Positions 1 to 8,294 of a DNA stretch of 19,420 nucleotides are shown here, in pieces (positions within the stretch are counted from its first letter, which is position 1; every line of letters starts with the position of its first letter). The stretch is from Candidatus Pelagibacter sp. (GTDB lineage: Bacteria; Pseudomonadota; Alphaproteobacteria; Pelagibacterales; Pelagibacteraceae). The stretch is from assembly GCA_012963775.1 (NCBI GenBank), contig DTVC01000042.1, forward strand, positions 1,886 through 21,305, read 5' to 3'. The notes under the pieces are model-generated. The model saw only the letters and a program-made list of their open reading frames with translations, was not told the DNA's origin and did no database searches. A program made the position numbers and the translations under genes.

Positions 1-701
1 ATTTTTAAACCTAGTTCATCAATTTTTTTTCTTATTTCTTTCAAATCTGACCATGAATATTTCTTTTGATCTGGCTGTCTTAATAAATATGCAGGATGAA
101 AAGTTATCATTGTTAAGTATGTTTTTTGGTTAACTATTACTTCTTTCCAAGCACCTCTTTCTTTCGAAATTCTTATTTTAGATCCAAACAATGCTTCCAT
201 TGCTGAGCTTCCCATTAATATTAATATTTTTGGATCAATTATTGAAATATGTTCTCTTAGATAATTAGAATATCTTGTAATTTCTGCTGGCTCTGGTTTT
301 CTATTATTTGGTGGTCTGTAATTAACGACATTGGTAATATAAACTTTATTTCTATCAATATTGATTGCCATTAACATTTTATTTAATAGCATTCCTGCGT
401 CTCCAACAAATGGTTTTCCAAGCTCATCTTCTTTTTGTCCAGGACCTTCGCCCACAATCATCAATTGGCTTTCAGAAGTTCCATCACTAAATACTAATTG
501 AGTTGCATGATTTTTAAGTTCACAATTGTCTATATTTGATATTTTTTCTTTTAAATTTTCTAATAATTTTGATTTATTCTCTACTTTTGGTTTAGTTTTA
601 ATTCTATTTATTGGCTTATTATTAAAAACATATTCAATATCGTAGGAATTAATTAATTCAGAGTTTAATATGTCATTTTGATTTTTGTCATCTAAGATCA
701 T
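1..701 (-). CDS. Uracil-DNA glycosylase, family 4-like (3' end cut by window edge)
   Basis: Removes uracil from DNA to start base-excision repair. The visible 233 codons contain both active-site motifs: GEGPG at residues 84-88 (water-activating region) and HPAYLLR at 202-208 (DNA-intercalating loop). The stretches KPFVGDAG (96-103) and RPPNNRKP (129-136) are also typical of family 4. The reading frame is open to base 1 and the family usually ends soon after this point, so probably only a few residues are missing. The start is ATG at 701; no other in-frame ATG precedes the core. Canonical family 4 enzymes bind a 4Fe-4S cluster through four cysteines. Here only C60 remains, with Tyr at 128 and 144 where the second pair would lie, so the cluster is probably absent. 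The gene diverges from the TPR gene, with 11 bp between start codons. The family call is firm; activity without the cluster is inference. Confidence 0.9.
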   Translation of the reverse strand, partial: MILDDKNQNDILNSELINSYDIEYVFNNKPINRIKTKPKVENKSKLLENLKEKISNIDNCELKNHATQLVFSDGTSESQLMIVGEGPGQKEDELGKPFVGDAGMLLNKMLMAINIDRNKVYITNVVNYRPPNNRKPEPAEITRYSNYLREHISIIDPKILILMGSSAMEALFGSKIRISKERGAWKEVIVNQKTYLTMITFHPAYLLRQPDQKKYSWSDLKEIRKKIDELGLK

Positions 702-713
702 AAAGTAATAATA
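701..713. promoter_or_regulatory. Compressed divergent start region (udg / TPR gene), possibly leaderless
   Basis: The two start codons lie 11 bp apart, so no separate 5' leaders fit unless each promoter lies inside the other gene. On the minus strand a TATTAT box at 713-708 ends 6 bases before the udg ATG. On the plus strand TAAAGT at 701-706 ends 6 bases before the TPR ATG. Both spacings would put transcription initiation at or next to the A of the ATG, giving leaderless messages. In such AT-rich DNA these boxes can arise by chance, and no good -35 hexamer was seen. Confidence 0.3.
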
Positions 714-2401
714 TGCGATTAAATTTATTAAAAATATTTTTTATTATAGTTACTCTTTTATATCAATCTACAGCATATTCTAAGGCAACGGATAATAATG
801 AATTCAACCACAAGTATTTATCAAGTTACCTTTCAGCGCTATTATCTTACGATAATCAAAATAACGATCTAGCCTTAAAATATTTTAATTCTTCAAAAAA
901 TTTATTGAATGAACATGATCAATTTTTAAAAAAGTATGTATTCTCCTTAGTTGCAGATGGACAGATATCTAAAGCTATCAAATACATTCAGTATTCAAAA
1001 AATAAAAATAATTCCAGTTTTTTTGAAGTAAAACTTCTGCTTGTATTAGATAGTTTAAATAAGAAAAATTTTGTAAAAACCTCGAAACTTCTTACTAATC
1101 TGAAAGCTTTTCAACAAAATGACACTTATGAATTCATCATTTATGAGACATTAAAAAGTTATAATAAATTATTTTTGGATGGAATAATTGAAAGTCCAAA
1201 TCAAAATTTTGGTAAGATAAGTTTAATTACAACTGCATTTCAAAATTGTTATTTAAATTCAAATAAAACAAATTCACATTTTATTAATTTAATTAACTCA
1301 GCAGAAGGCGATTACTCAAGATATTTATTTTTTTATTTAACAAAGTTAATTGAAAATAAAGATTATGACTCAGCAATTCAAATTGCTTCGACTATCGATC
1401 CTTTAACAAGTGATTTATTAATTGCACAAACAAAAAAATGGATAGATCAATCAAACTTTAAAAAATTTAAAAAACATTTCTCTTGTAAGCAGGAGGCAGA
1501 TATTTTGGCTGAATTTTTCTTTCTAATTTCAAATTTATATTCCTCTCAGGGCGAATATGAAAAATCAAATTTTTTTTTGAATATTTCAAATTATTTAAAT
1601 CCTAAATTCTATTTTAATTTATCATTATTAGCAGAAAATTATTTTGTTAATAGTAATTTTGATTTAGCAAAAAAAGTTCTAGAAAAATTTGATGAAGAAG
1701 ATGAAATATATAATTGGTATAAAATAAAAAAAAAAGCTCAAATAATAGCCAAACAAAAAAATAAAAATCAATCTCTAAAATTTGTAGAAAAAAAACTTCT
1801 AGAGTTCAAAAATCCATCGACCAGAATTATTTTTGATATGGCAAATATGTATAAAAACTATAAAAAATATGAAAAAGCAATTGAGTATTATTCAATTGTG
1901 TTATCCCAAATAGAAGAAAATTCTGAGGCTTATGCAGACATTCTTTACAGAAGAGGAGGTAGCTATGAAAGACTTGGACAATATCAAAAATCGGACTCAG
2001 ATTTATTACTATCTTTAGAAATCATTCCCGAAGATCCATATGTGATAAACTATCTCGCTTACAGCTGGCTTGAGAGAAATTATAAAATTCAAGAAGCTAT
2101 TCAAATGCTTGAAAGAGCATATGAACAAAAAAAAAGTGATCCATATATAATTGATTCAATTGGTTGGGGTTACTATCTAAATGGAGATTATGCAAAAGCT
2201 GAAAAATATTTAAAACAAGCGATACAATTGATGCCGAATGATCCTATAGTAAATGATCATTATGGAGATATTCTCTGGAAATTAGATAGAAAATTACAAG
2301 CCAGATATTTTTGGGAAAGTGTTCTAAATTTTAAAACAACAGAAGATGATATGAAAAAAAATATACTTAAAAAGTTGCTCAAAGGCCCTAAAGAAACTTA
2401 A
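713..2401 (+). CDS. Secreted tetratricopeptide-repeat protein (LbcA-like arrangement next to ispE)
   Basis: A 562-residue protein with an N-terminal signal peptide: a basic start (MRLNLLK), a hydrophobic core to about residue 18, and a likely cleavage site near 21-25. There is no lipobox cysteine, so it should be a soluble periplasmic protein or remain signal-anchored. The C-terminal third (about 370-543) holds about five TPR units. The best are at 441-475, 476-509 (IDSIGWGYYLNGDYAKAEKY) and 510-543. The middle is helical and probably contains degenerate repeats. TPR proteins scaffold protein–protein contacts. In Pseudomonas the TPR lipoprotein LbcA, partner of the protease CtpA, is encoded close to ispE; the same adjacency here hints at a related envelope role, but the lipid anchor is missing and this is inference. 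The stop is 3 bases from ispE, so the two are probably co-transcribed. Confidence 0.8.
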   Translation: MRLNLLKIFFIIVTLLYQSTAYSKATDNNEFNHKYLSSYLSALLSYDNQNNDLALKYFNSSKNLLNEHDQFLKKYVFSLVADGQISKAIKYIQYSKNKNNSSFFEVKLLLVLDSLNKKNFVKTSKLLTNLKAFQQNDTYEFIIYETLKSYNKLFLDGIIESPNQNFGKISLITTAFQNCYLNSNKTNSHFINLINSAEGDYSRYLFFYLTKLIENKDYDSAIQIASTIDPLTSDLLIAQTKKWIDQSNFKKFKKHFSCKQEADILAEFFFLISNLYSSQGEYEKSNFFLNISNYLNPKFYFNLSLLAENYFVNSNFDLAKKVLEKFDEEDEIYNWYKIKKKAQIIAKQKNKNQSLKFVEKKLLEFKNPSTRIIFDMANMYKNYKKYEKAIEYYSIVLSQIEENSEAYADILYRRGGSYERLGQYQKSDSDLLLSLEIIPEDPYVINYLAYSWLERNYKIQEAIQMLERAYEQKKSDPYIIDSIGWGYYLNGDYAKAEKYLKQAIQLMPNDPIVNDHYGDILWKLDRKLQARYFWESVLNFKTTEDDMKKNILKKLLKGPKET

Positions 2402-2404
2402 TTA

Positions 2405-3253
2405 ATGTCAATTTCTAAAATAAACTCATATGCAAAAATTAATTTATCTTTAGGTGTTTTAGGTAAATTAAAAAATAAACTTCACAGAATTGAAAGTTTA
2501 GTATCTTTTATTGATTTACATGATGAAATATCAATTCAACAAATAAATAAAAAAAAACATAAAGTGTTTTTTTATGGTAGGTTTTCAAAAAATATTCCAA
2601 ATAAAAATACTATTTCAAAGCTTTTAGAATTATTAGATAGACAGAATTTTTTAAAAAATAAGAAATATTTAATTAAAATTAAAAAAAATATTCCTTTAAA
2701 ATCTGGAATGGGAGGAGGTTCCATGAATGCTTCTTCTGTACTTAGATATTTTATTAATAAAAATAAACTCCTTTTAAATACTTCTCAAATTTCACAAATG
2801 GCAAATAAAATAGGTTCTGATGTTATGCTCGGTATAGAAAAAAAAAATTTAATATTACAAGGAAATAGAAAACTATTTAGATCTAATAAAAAAATTGGAC
2901 TTTATACAATAATTATCAAGCCAAATTTTGGATATTCAACTGAAAAAATTTATAAAAATATCAAGTCATTTTCAAAACCAGCTCTTAATAAAAACAAAAA
3001 TAAATTATTTAGTGTTAGTAACATTATCAGTTTAAAAAATGATTTAGAAAAAGTTGCTTTTAAAAAATATCCATTTCTTGCAAATATTAAACAAAATATG
3101 TTAAATTTACCTAAGGTTAAATTCGTTCGAATGACTGGGTCTGGTTCAAGTTTATTAGCATATTTTAATTCAAAAAAAGCCTCATTAAATGCGGCTAAAT
3201 TATTAAAAAAAAAATATAAAAACTATTGGTGTATTTTATCTAAAACTATATAA
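2405..3253 (+). CDS. ispE: 4-diphosphocytidyl-2-C-methyl-D-erythritol kinase
   Basis: Catalyses the ATP-dependent phosphorylation of CDP-methylerythritol in the MEP route to isoprenoid precursors, which also supply the ubiquinone tail. This is a GHMP kinase: the N-terminal YAKINLSLGV segment carries the expected lysine (K11), the phosphate-binding loop GMGGGSMNAS lies at 101-110, and GSDV places the catalytic-type aspartate at D139. A C-terminal glycine-rich motif (MTGSGSSLLAYF) completes the fold. At 282 residues it has the usual length. It begins 3 bases after the TPR stop, with no Shine–Dalgarno motif, so it is probably read by translational coupling. It is followed after 32 bases by tRNA-Gln. 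Lysine and asparagine are very frequent, as expected from the base composition. Confidence 0.95.
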   Translation: MSISKINSYAKINLSLGVLGKLKNKLHRIESLVSFIDLHDEISIQQINKKKHKVFFYGRFSKNIPNKNTISKLLELLDRQNFLKNKKYLIKIKKNIPLKSGMGGGSMNASSVLRYFINKNKLLLNTSQISQMANKIGSDVMLGIEKKNLILQGNRKLFRSNKKIGLYTIIIKPNFGYSTEKIYKNIKSFSKPALNKNKNKLFSVSNIISLKNDLEKVAFKKYPFLANIKQNMLNLPKVKFVRMTGSGSSLLAYFNSKKASLNAAKLLKKKYKNYWCILSKTI

Positions 3254-3285
3254 AGCTTTTTTTTTGTGTTATACGAAATTAATTT

Positions 3286-3360
3286 TGGGGCGTAGCCAAG
3301 TGGTAAGGCAGCGGTTTTTGGTACCGCCATTCCTAGGTTCGAATCCTAGCGCCCCAGCCA
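3286..3360 (+). tRNA. trnQ: tRNA-Gln (anticodon TTG)
   Basis: A complete cloverleaf can be folded. The 7-bp acceptor stem pairs 3286-3292 with 3350-3356. The D arm lies at 3295-3309. The anticodon stem pairs 3311-3315 with 3323-3327 around loop TTTTGGT, with anticodon TTG at 3318-3320. The T stem pairs 3333-3337 with 3345-3349 around TTCGAAT. The discriminator is G3357 and CCA is encoded at 3358-3360. TTG reads CAA and, by wobble, CAG. A TATACG box at 3270-3275 could be a -10 element for initiation just before the tRNA, but no convincing -35 was seen, so the tRNA may instead be cut from the ispE transcript. Confidence 0.97.
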
Positions 3361-3363
3361 TAT

Positions 3364-4638
3364 ATGATAGGTTTAATAAATAAATTTCTTAGTAAAGATG
3401 AAAACTTAAGTTTGTTTTATCCAGTATTTCAAAGATTAAAAAAAAATACTGAAGTAGAAAAAATCTTTAAATCAATTTCAGAATTTTCAGAAAAAAGTGA
3501 AGTTCGATATGTTGGAGGATGTGTAAGAAAAATTATCAATCAAGAGGAAGTGGACGATATTGACCTTGCAACAAATATTGAGCCAACAAAGGTTATTGAA
3601 ATACTAAAAAAAGATAATATTGAATTTCATGAAATAGGTGTTGAACATGGAACTATTACTGCACGAATTAATAGACAAAAATTTGAAATTACAACTTTAA
3701 GAGAAGATATTTCAACTGACGGTAGGCATGCAAAAGTAAAGTTTTCAGATAATTGGCATCAAGATGCCTCTAGAAGAGATTTCACATTTAACTCAATTTA
3801 TGCAGATCTGAATGGAAATTTATTTGACCCATTTAATGGTAAAAAAGATTTAGAAATTGGAGAAGTTAAATTTATTGGAGAAGCAGATAAAAGAATAAAA
3901 GAAGATTACCTAAGAATATTAAGATATGTTAGATTTTTTCTAAATTATAGTAAAATCAAACACAATAGCGAAATTAAAAAAACTATAAGACAGAATATAA
4001 ACGGATTATCCAAAATATCATCAGATAGATTGCTTGATGAACTACGAAAGCTAGTACTTTCAAATGGTTTTTTAAAACTACCCAAGGATTCTTTTTGTTT
4101 AGAAATTATAACTCTTATATTTCCACAGCTAAAAAATATTAGTTTGTTTAAAAATCTAAATGAATACACAAAAAATAACATTACATCTCAGGATTTTATT
4201 TTTTTGATTTCTTTAATGATAATTGATGAAACAGATAATAGTGAGTATTTTTTGTATAAATTTAATATTTCAAATGAAGATAAAAAAAGAATTAGATTAT
4301 TGCAAAACGTGTTCTCAAAACTTGTAGATCGAAAAACATTTTCTGAAAAAAATTTGTGGAAGATGCTATATTATAATAATAAAAATTATTTAAATGATTT
4401 AATTAATTTTCAAATATATAGATCTAAAAAAATAGATAAAAAACTGTTAAAATTAAAGGAATTTTTCAGTCATCAATTGCCTCCAAAATTTAATGTAAAA
4501 GCAAAATTTTTGATGGAGAAATTTAATTTGAAGGAAGGTAAAGAGCTTGGACAAAAAATTAAAGAAATAGAAATAGCTTGGATCAATAACTCTTTTAAAA
4601 TCACAGATAAACAAGTTGAAAAAATAATTAATGGTTAA
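3364..4638 (+). CDS. cca: CCA tRNA nucleotidyltransferase / poly(A) polymerase family (class II)
   Basis: Adds or repairs the 3' CCA end of tRNAs. Class II nucleotidyltransferase motifs appear in order: GGCVR at 51-55, the catalytic DDID at 64-67 (metal-binding aspartates D65 and D67), TLR at 111-113, DASRRDFTFNSIY at 134-146, and the arginine-rich RIKEDYLRILRYVRF at 177-191. A helical C-terminal half follows. Class II bacterial enzymes include CCA-adding enzymes and poly(A) polymerases that are hard to separate by eye; CCA addition is preferred because no second homologue is in view and alphaproteobacteria usually carry this one as cca. The ATG at 3364 lies only 3 bases after the encoded CCA of tRNA-Gln. 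No other ATG lies near, and the N-terminal region before motif 1 has a plausible length (about 50 residues). The stop lies 11 bases from the convergent greA stop. Confidence 0.9.
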   Translation: MIGLINKFLSKDENLSLFYPVFQRLKKNTEVEKIFKSISEFSEKSEVRYVGGCVRKIINQEEVDDIDLATNIEPTKVIEILKKDNIEFHEIGVEHGTITARINRQKFEITTLREDISTDGRHAKVKFSDNWHQDASRRDFTFNSIYADLNGNLFDPFNGKKDLEIGEVKFIGEADKRIKEDYLRILRYVRFFLNYSKIKHNSEIKKTIRQNINGLSKISSDRLLDELRKLVLSNGFLKLPKDSFCLEIITLIFPQLKNISLFKNLNEYTKNNITSQDFIFLISLMIIDETDNSEYFLYKFNISNEDKKRIRLLQNVFSKLVDRKTFSEKNLWKMLYYNNKNYLNDLINFQIYRSKKIDKKLLKLKEFFSHQLPPKFNVKAKFLMEKFNLKEGKELGQKIKEIEIAWINNSFKITDKQVEKIING

Positions 4639-4649
4639 GTAAATTTAAC

Positions 4650-5141
4650 TTAGCTTATTTCAATTTCAACATATTTAACATCAACTATTTTGAAATTTTT
4701 TACGCCTGAAGGAGTCATAATTTCGACCTGGTCTTTTTTATTTTTTCCAATTAAACCTTTTCCAATAGGTGATTTATAGTAAATTAATTTTTGCTTTAAA
4801 TCAGCTTCTGCTTTACCAACAATGTGGTAGTAGATTTCTTCACTAGTATCTAAATTTTGCAAGTATACTGTTGAACCAAAAATTACTTTTCCATCATTAT
4901 TGATTTTAGTAATATCAATCACATTTGCTCTTGCAATCATATCTTCAATTTCTTGAATCCTTCCTTCGTTAAGAGATTGTTGTTCCTTAGCCGCATGATA
5001 TTCGGCATTTTCTTTTAAATCTCCATGTGATCTTGCTTCGGCAATAGCCTCAATTATTTTTGGACGTTTTTTTTCTTTCAATAAAATTAATTCTTTTTTT
5101 AATTTTTCTAAACCTTTTATAGTTATAGGTTCTTTTTCCAT
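4650..5141 (-). CDS. greA: Transcription elongation factor GreA
   Basis: Rescues backtracked RNA polymerase by stimulating cleavage of the nascent RNA. The 163 residues match the family length. The N-terminal antiparallel coiled coil (about 8-75) carries the tip motif [12 protein letters not shown] with acidic residues D41 and E44, which insert in the polymerase secondary channel. The C-terminal FKBP-like domain follows, with [10 protein letters not shown] at about 124-133. It is the last gene of the leftward trmL–hemF–greA group, starting 4 bases after the hemF stop. A GGAAA stretch formed by the last hemF codons precedes the ATG and could act as a weak ribosome-binding site. The 3' end faces cca. 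Confidence 0.97.
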   Translation of the reverse strand: MEKEPITIKGLEKLKKELILLKEKKRPKIIEAIAEARSHGDLKENAEYHAAKEQQSLNEGRIQEIEDMIARANVIDITKINNDGKVIFGSTVYLQNLDTSEEIYYHIVGKAEADLKQKLIYYKSPIGKGLIGKNKKDQVEIMTPSGVKNFKIVDVKYVEIEIS

Positions 5142-5145
5142 AATT

Positions 5146-5967
5146 TTATTTCCATTTAGCGGTCGGCGGAAGTGACATTAAAATTGCTTCCACATTTCCA
5201 TCTGTTTGTAACCCAAATTTTGTTCCTCTATCATAGAGTAAATTAAATTCAACATATCTACCTCGTTTTTCATATTGAATTTCTTTATCTTTCTTTGACC
5301 ATTTTTTTTTACTTTTTTTTTCAATAATTTCTTGAAAAATTTTTTTAAAAGTTATGCCAACATCTTTTATAAACGAAAAGTCCTTTTGCCAATTATCTTT
5401 TTTATAATCAAAAAATATTCCTCCAATTCCCCTAGGTTCTTTTCTGTGTGGTAAATAAAAATATTCATCACACCATTTTTTGTATTTTTTATAGAAATTT
5501 TTATTGTGTCTATCACAACATTTTTTCACTTCATTGTGGTACCAATTCTTTAATCTAGTATCTTTAATACTTGGAGTTATATCCATTCCTCCACCAAACC
5601 ATCCATGAGAAGTATAAATATATCTTGTATTAAAATGCATTGCTGGAACATGTGGATTTTTCGTATGCATTACTATTGATATTCCAGATGCCCAGAAACT
5701 TGGATTTAAATTAGTTCCAGGAATTTTGTTCCTAAATTCTTTAGAAAACTTTCCATAAACTTCAGAAAAGTTTACACCAACTTTTTCAAATATTTTTCCT
5801 TCCTTTAAAACTCTATATTCTCCGCCACCTTCATTTTTTTTGTTTCGTTTCCATTCAGTTACAATAAACTTTTTTCCCCCTTCTAATTCTTCAATGCCTC
5901 GACAGATCATGTCTTGCAAAATTTTAAACCAATTTTTTGCTAGTTTTTTTTTCATTTCAGCGTTCAT
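5146..5967 (-). CDS. hemF: Oxygen-dependent coproporphyrinogen III oxidase
   Basis: Converts coproporphyrinogen III to protoporphyrinogen IX with O2, supplying haem for cytochromes such as the bc1 complex encoded just to the right. Family signatures are clear: [11 protein letters not shown] (91-101), [11 protein letters not shown] (106-116), [12 protein letters not shown] (122-133), [12 protein letters not shown] (177-188) and the C-terminal [19 protein letters not shown] (235-253). The protein is 273 residues, a little shorter than the enterobacterial form, because it ends right after [11 protein letters not shown] recall alphaproteobacterial homologues ending similarly, so I do not treat this as a truncation. 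The ATG directly abuts the trmL stop codon (no gap) and greA follows 4 bases after its stop, so the three are very probably one transcript. Confidence 0.96.
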   Translation of the reverse strand: MNAEMKKKLAKNWFKILQDMICRGIEELEGGKKFIVTEWKRNKKNEGGGEYRVLKEGKIFEKVGVNFSEVYGKFSKEFRNKIPGTNLNPSFWASGISIVMHTKNPHVPAMHFNTRYIYTSHGWFGGGMDITPSIKDTRLKNWYHNEVKKCCDRHNKNFYKKYKKWCDEYFYLPHRKEPRGIGGIFFDYKKDNWQKDFSFIKDVGITFKKIFQEIIEKKSKKKWSKKDKEIQYEKRGRYVEFNLLYDRGTKFGLQTDGNVEAILMSLPPTAKWK

Positions 5968-6450
5968 TTAAATCTCATTTATTTGTCTCAAATTTTCTGC
6001 AAGTACAATGGCTACTGATGTTGATATATTAAGCGATCTTTTATTTTTAATCATTGGAATTTTTAATCTTTCATTTACAAGTTTATGTATATGTTCCGGT
6101 ACTCCAGCACTCTCTCTTCCAAATAAAATTGTATCATTAGCACTATAATTGAAATCTGTGTAAGATTTTTTTGATTTGGTTGTTATTAAAATTACTCTAT
6201 CATTTTTTTTTGAATCAAAGAATTCTTCTGAGTTTTTGTAAAACTGAATTTTATCTTCATCCATATAGTCCATCACAACCCTTTTAAATCTTTTGTCAGA
6301 AAATAAAAATCCACATGGCTCTATAATTTCTAAATATGCATCAAGGCAAGAACAAGTCCTTATAATTGAAGCTGTATTTTGAGGTATATCAGGTTCATAT
6401 AATGCTATTTTAGGGCGTATATTACTTCTATCATGTGTCATTCTTGCCAT
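5968..6450 (-). CDS. trmL: tRNA (cytidine(34)-2'-O)-methyltransferase TrmL (SPOUT family)
   Basis: Methylates the ribose of nucleotide 34 in certain leucine tRNAs. The SPOUT trefoil-knot signatures are present: YEPDIPQNTASIIRTC (18-33), EPCGF (44-48) followed by KRFKRVVMDY, the SAM-binding loop ILFGRESAGVP (108-118), and IPMIKNKRSLNISTSVAIVL (131-150). Length 160 is typical. Two starts are possible: ATG at 6450 or the in-frame ATG at 6441 (fourth codon); the conserved region begins near residue 13, so both fit. It is the first gene of the leftward trmL–hemF–greA group and diverges from petA. SPOUT enzymes are often mis-assigned; TrmL is preferred over TrmH or TrmJ because of the short length with no RNA-binding extension. 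Confidence 0.92.
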   Translation of the reverse strand: MARMTHDRSNIRPKIALYEPDIPQNTASIIRTCSCLDAYLEIIEPCGFLFSDKRFKRVVMDYMDEDKIQFYKNSEEFFDSKKNDRVILITTKSKKSYTDFNYSANDTILFGRESAGVPEHIHKLVNERLKIPMIKNKRSLNISTSVAIVLAENLRQINEI

Positions 6451-6516
6451 AGAAAAAAAACTTATTTATTAATATTAAATCATATACTGAAGCATAAAAA
6501 ATAAATTAAATTATCT
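6451..6516. promoter_or_regulatory. Divergent promoter region between trmL and petA
   Basis: This 66-bp AT-rich gap must hold the promoters of both the trmL group and the petABC operon. On the plus strand TATACT at 6483-6488 (five of six consensus bases) would place a start near 6495, about 22 bases before petA. On the minus strand TATGAT at 6484-6479 would give a similar leader for trmL. The two boxes overlap by 2 bases, which would make the promoters mutually exclusive. No good -35 hexamer is visible for either. Confidence 0.35.
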
Positions 6517-7029
6517 ATGTCTGATCAAAAGAAAACAAAAAGAAGAGACTTTATTTTTACTGCATCATATACTTTAGGAGTAGTAGGGGTTGGAGCTGCG
6601 GTTTGGCCATTAATTGATCAAATGAATCCTGATGCTTCAGTAAAAGCACATTCAAGCACAGAAGTTAATATAAGCGAAGTACAGCCAGGTCAATCGATAA
6701 CTGTATTGTGGAGAAGCAAACCTGTTTTTATTAAAAGAAGAACAGAGGAAGAAATAGCTAAAGCAAGACAGGTTGATCTTAAAGAATTAAAAGATCCAGA
6801 AAAAGATGAAGATAGAGCAAAAAATCCCGAGTGGTTGGTGATAGTGGGTATTTGTACTCATTTGGGGTGCGTTCCCTTAGGTAACAAAGGTGAATATGGC
6901 GGATGGTTTTGTCCATGTCATGGTTCTCATTATGATACCTCTGGAAGAATTAGAAAGGGCCCTGCACCGACTAATTTAGAAGTACCAAAATATGAGTTTG
7001 TTGATAGCAATACAATTAAAATCGGTTAA
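6517..7029 (+). CDS. petA: Ubiquinol–cytochrome c reductase, Rieske iron–sulfur subunit
   Basis: Accepts an electron from ubiquinol in the cytochrome bc1 complex and passes it to cytochrome c1. The N-terminus has a twin-arginine motif (TKRRDFIF, R9-R10) followed by a hydrophobic stretch (about 14-33) that serves as Tat signal and uncleaved membrane anchor. The 2Fe-2S head domain carries box 1 CTHLGC at 113-118 and box 2 CPCHGSHYD at 132-140. C113, H115, C132 and H135 are the expected cluster ligands and C118/C134 the expected disulfide. At 170 residues it has the bacterial length. The acidic/basic linker at about 75-105 is the alphaproteobacterial-type insertion. It is first in petABC; petB starts 9 bases after its stop. 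Confidence 0.97.
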   Translation: MSDQKKTKRRDFIFTASYTLGVVGVGAAVWPLIDQMNPDASVKAHSSTEVNISEVQPGQSITVLWRSKPVFIKRRTEEEIAKARQVDLKELKDPEKDEDRAKNPEWLVIVGICTHLGCVPLGNKGEYGGWFCPCHGSHYDTSGRIRKGPAPTNLEVPKYEFVDSNTIKIG

Positions 7030-7038
7030 TACGTATTT

Positions 7039-8292
7039 ATGAGCGATCACGATTACACACCTAAATCAAAATTTGGAAAATGGTTTAATGATAGATTGCC
7101 TTTATTAACTCTTAGATCACACTTAACAGATTATCCAACTCCTAAAAATTTAAATTACTGGTGGACCTTTGGAGGCATATTAACTTTTTGTTTAATTGCT
7201 CAAATTATTACTGGGATTGTATTATCAATGCATTATATAGCCCACGCCGATCTAGCTTTTGCAAGTGTTGAGCACATAATGCGAAATGTAAATTATGGAT
7301 GGTTAATAAGATATTTTCATGCAAACGGTTCATCGATGTTTTTTTTAGCAGTTTATATTCATATATTTAGATCTATGTATTATGGATCTCATAAGTCACC
7401 AAGAGAAGTTATATGGATTATAGGAATGATAATATATTTTATAATGATAATGACAGCATTTATGGGCTATGTTTTACCTTGGGGTCAAATGAGTTTTTGG
7501 GCAGCAACTGTAATTACTAACTTATTTAGCGCTGTGCCTTTAATAGGGGAGAGTATTACTAATTGGTTATGGGGAGGATTTGCTATAGGTAGCCCAACGT
7601 TAACAAGATTTTACGCATTGCATTATCTTTTTCCATTTTTAATTTTAGGTTTAGTAATTTTACATATTTGGGCTTTACATGTTCCAGGAAATAATAATCC
7701 AATAGGTATTGATGTCAAACAACCATCAAAAGACACGGTTCCTTTTCATCCTTATATAGTAATTAAAGACTTGTTTGCTTTATTAGTTTTTTTACTTTTG
7801 TTTGTTTTTATTGTTTTTTATTCACCTAATTTATTTGGCCACCCAGATAATTATATTGAAGCTAACCCACTCGTTACTCCAACTCATATTGTTCCTGAAT
7901 GGTATTTATTACCTTTCTATGCAATCCTAAGATCAATACCTGATAAGCTTTTAGGAGTTGTTGCAATGCTTGCATCAATTTTTGTTTTGGTAATATTGCC
8001 TTGGTTAGATACTTCTAAAGTTAGATCTGCAATTTTTAGACCTTTATATAAACAATTTTTTTGGTTTTTAATAGCCGATGTAATTATATTGGGTTATATG
8101 GGTGCATTGCCACCCGAGGGCACATATTTATTAGTAGCAAGAGTTGCAACAGGTTACTATTTTGTTCATTTTTTAATAATACTTCCAGTTTTAGGTTATA
8201 AGGAAAAAACTCTTGATGTTCCTTTAAGCATTACCGAACCAGTTCTTGAAGGTTCTACAAATCAATCTTTAGGTGAAAGAGCAAACCAATAA
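7039..8292 (+). CDS. petB: Ubiquinol–cytochrome c reductase, cytochrome b subunit
   Basis: Membrane core of the bc1 complex, holding two haems b and the quinol oxidation and quinone reduction sites. Haem ligands are H94 and H108 in helix B and H195 and H209 in helix D; the 14-residue spacing in both pairs is the bc1 pattern (b6 proteins have 15 in helix D). The PEWY motif of the quinol oxidation site is at 286-289 and [12 protein letters not shown] at 143-154. About eight transmembrane helices and 417 residues make it a full-length alphaproteobacterial/mitochondrial-type protein, not a split b6/subunit IV. A polar C-terminal tail follows the last helix. petC starts 2 bases after the stop. Confidence 0.98.
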   Translation: MSDHDYTPKSKFGKWFNDRLPLLTLRSHLTDYPTPKNLNYWWTFGGILTFCLIAQIITGIVLSMHYIAHADLAFASVEHIMRNVNYGWLIRYFHANGSSMFFLAVYIHIFRSMYYGSHKSPREVIWIIGMIIYFIMIMTAFMGYVLPWGQMSFWAATVITNLFSAVPLIGESITNWLWGGFAIGSPTLTRFYALHYLFPFLILGLVILHIWALHVPGNNNPIGIDVKQPSKDTVPFHPYIVIKDLFALLVFLLLFVFIVFYSPNLFGHPDNYIEANPLVTPTHIVPEWYLLPFYAILRSIPDKLLGVVAMLASIFVLVILPWLDTSKVRSAIFRPLYKQFFWFLIADVIILGYMGALPPEGTYLLVARVATGYYFVHFLIILPVLGYKEKTLDVPLSITEPVLEGSTNQSLGERANQ

Positions 8293-8294
8293 AT

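Noticed and set aside
3254..3269. T-rich run after ispE as an intrinsic terminator
   Set aside because: No stable hairpin precedes the T run; AAAGCTTT is only a short palindrome.
3945..4181. Small ORF antisense to cca; similar shadows at 12617-12898, 13756-13947, 16671-16988 and 18311-18520
   Set aside because: All lie opposite well-supported genes, are Phe/Ile/Ser-rich as expected from antisense of AT-rich coding DNA, and show no motif.
4634..4654. Weak hairpin between cca and greA (TAAGT / ACTTA arms, 7-base loop) as a bidirectional terminator
   Set aside because: The stem is short, mostly A-T with a wobble pair, and has no proper U run; it includes the greA stop codon. Not enough to call a terminator.
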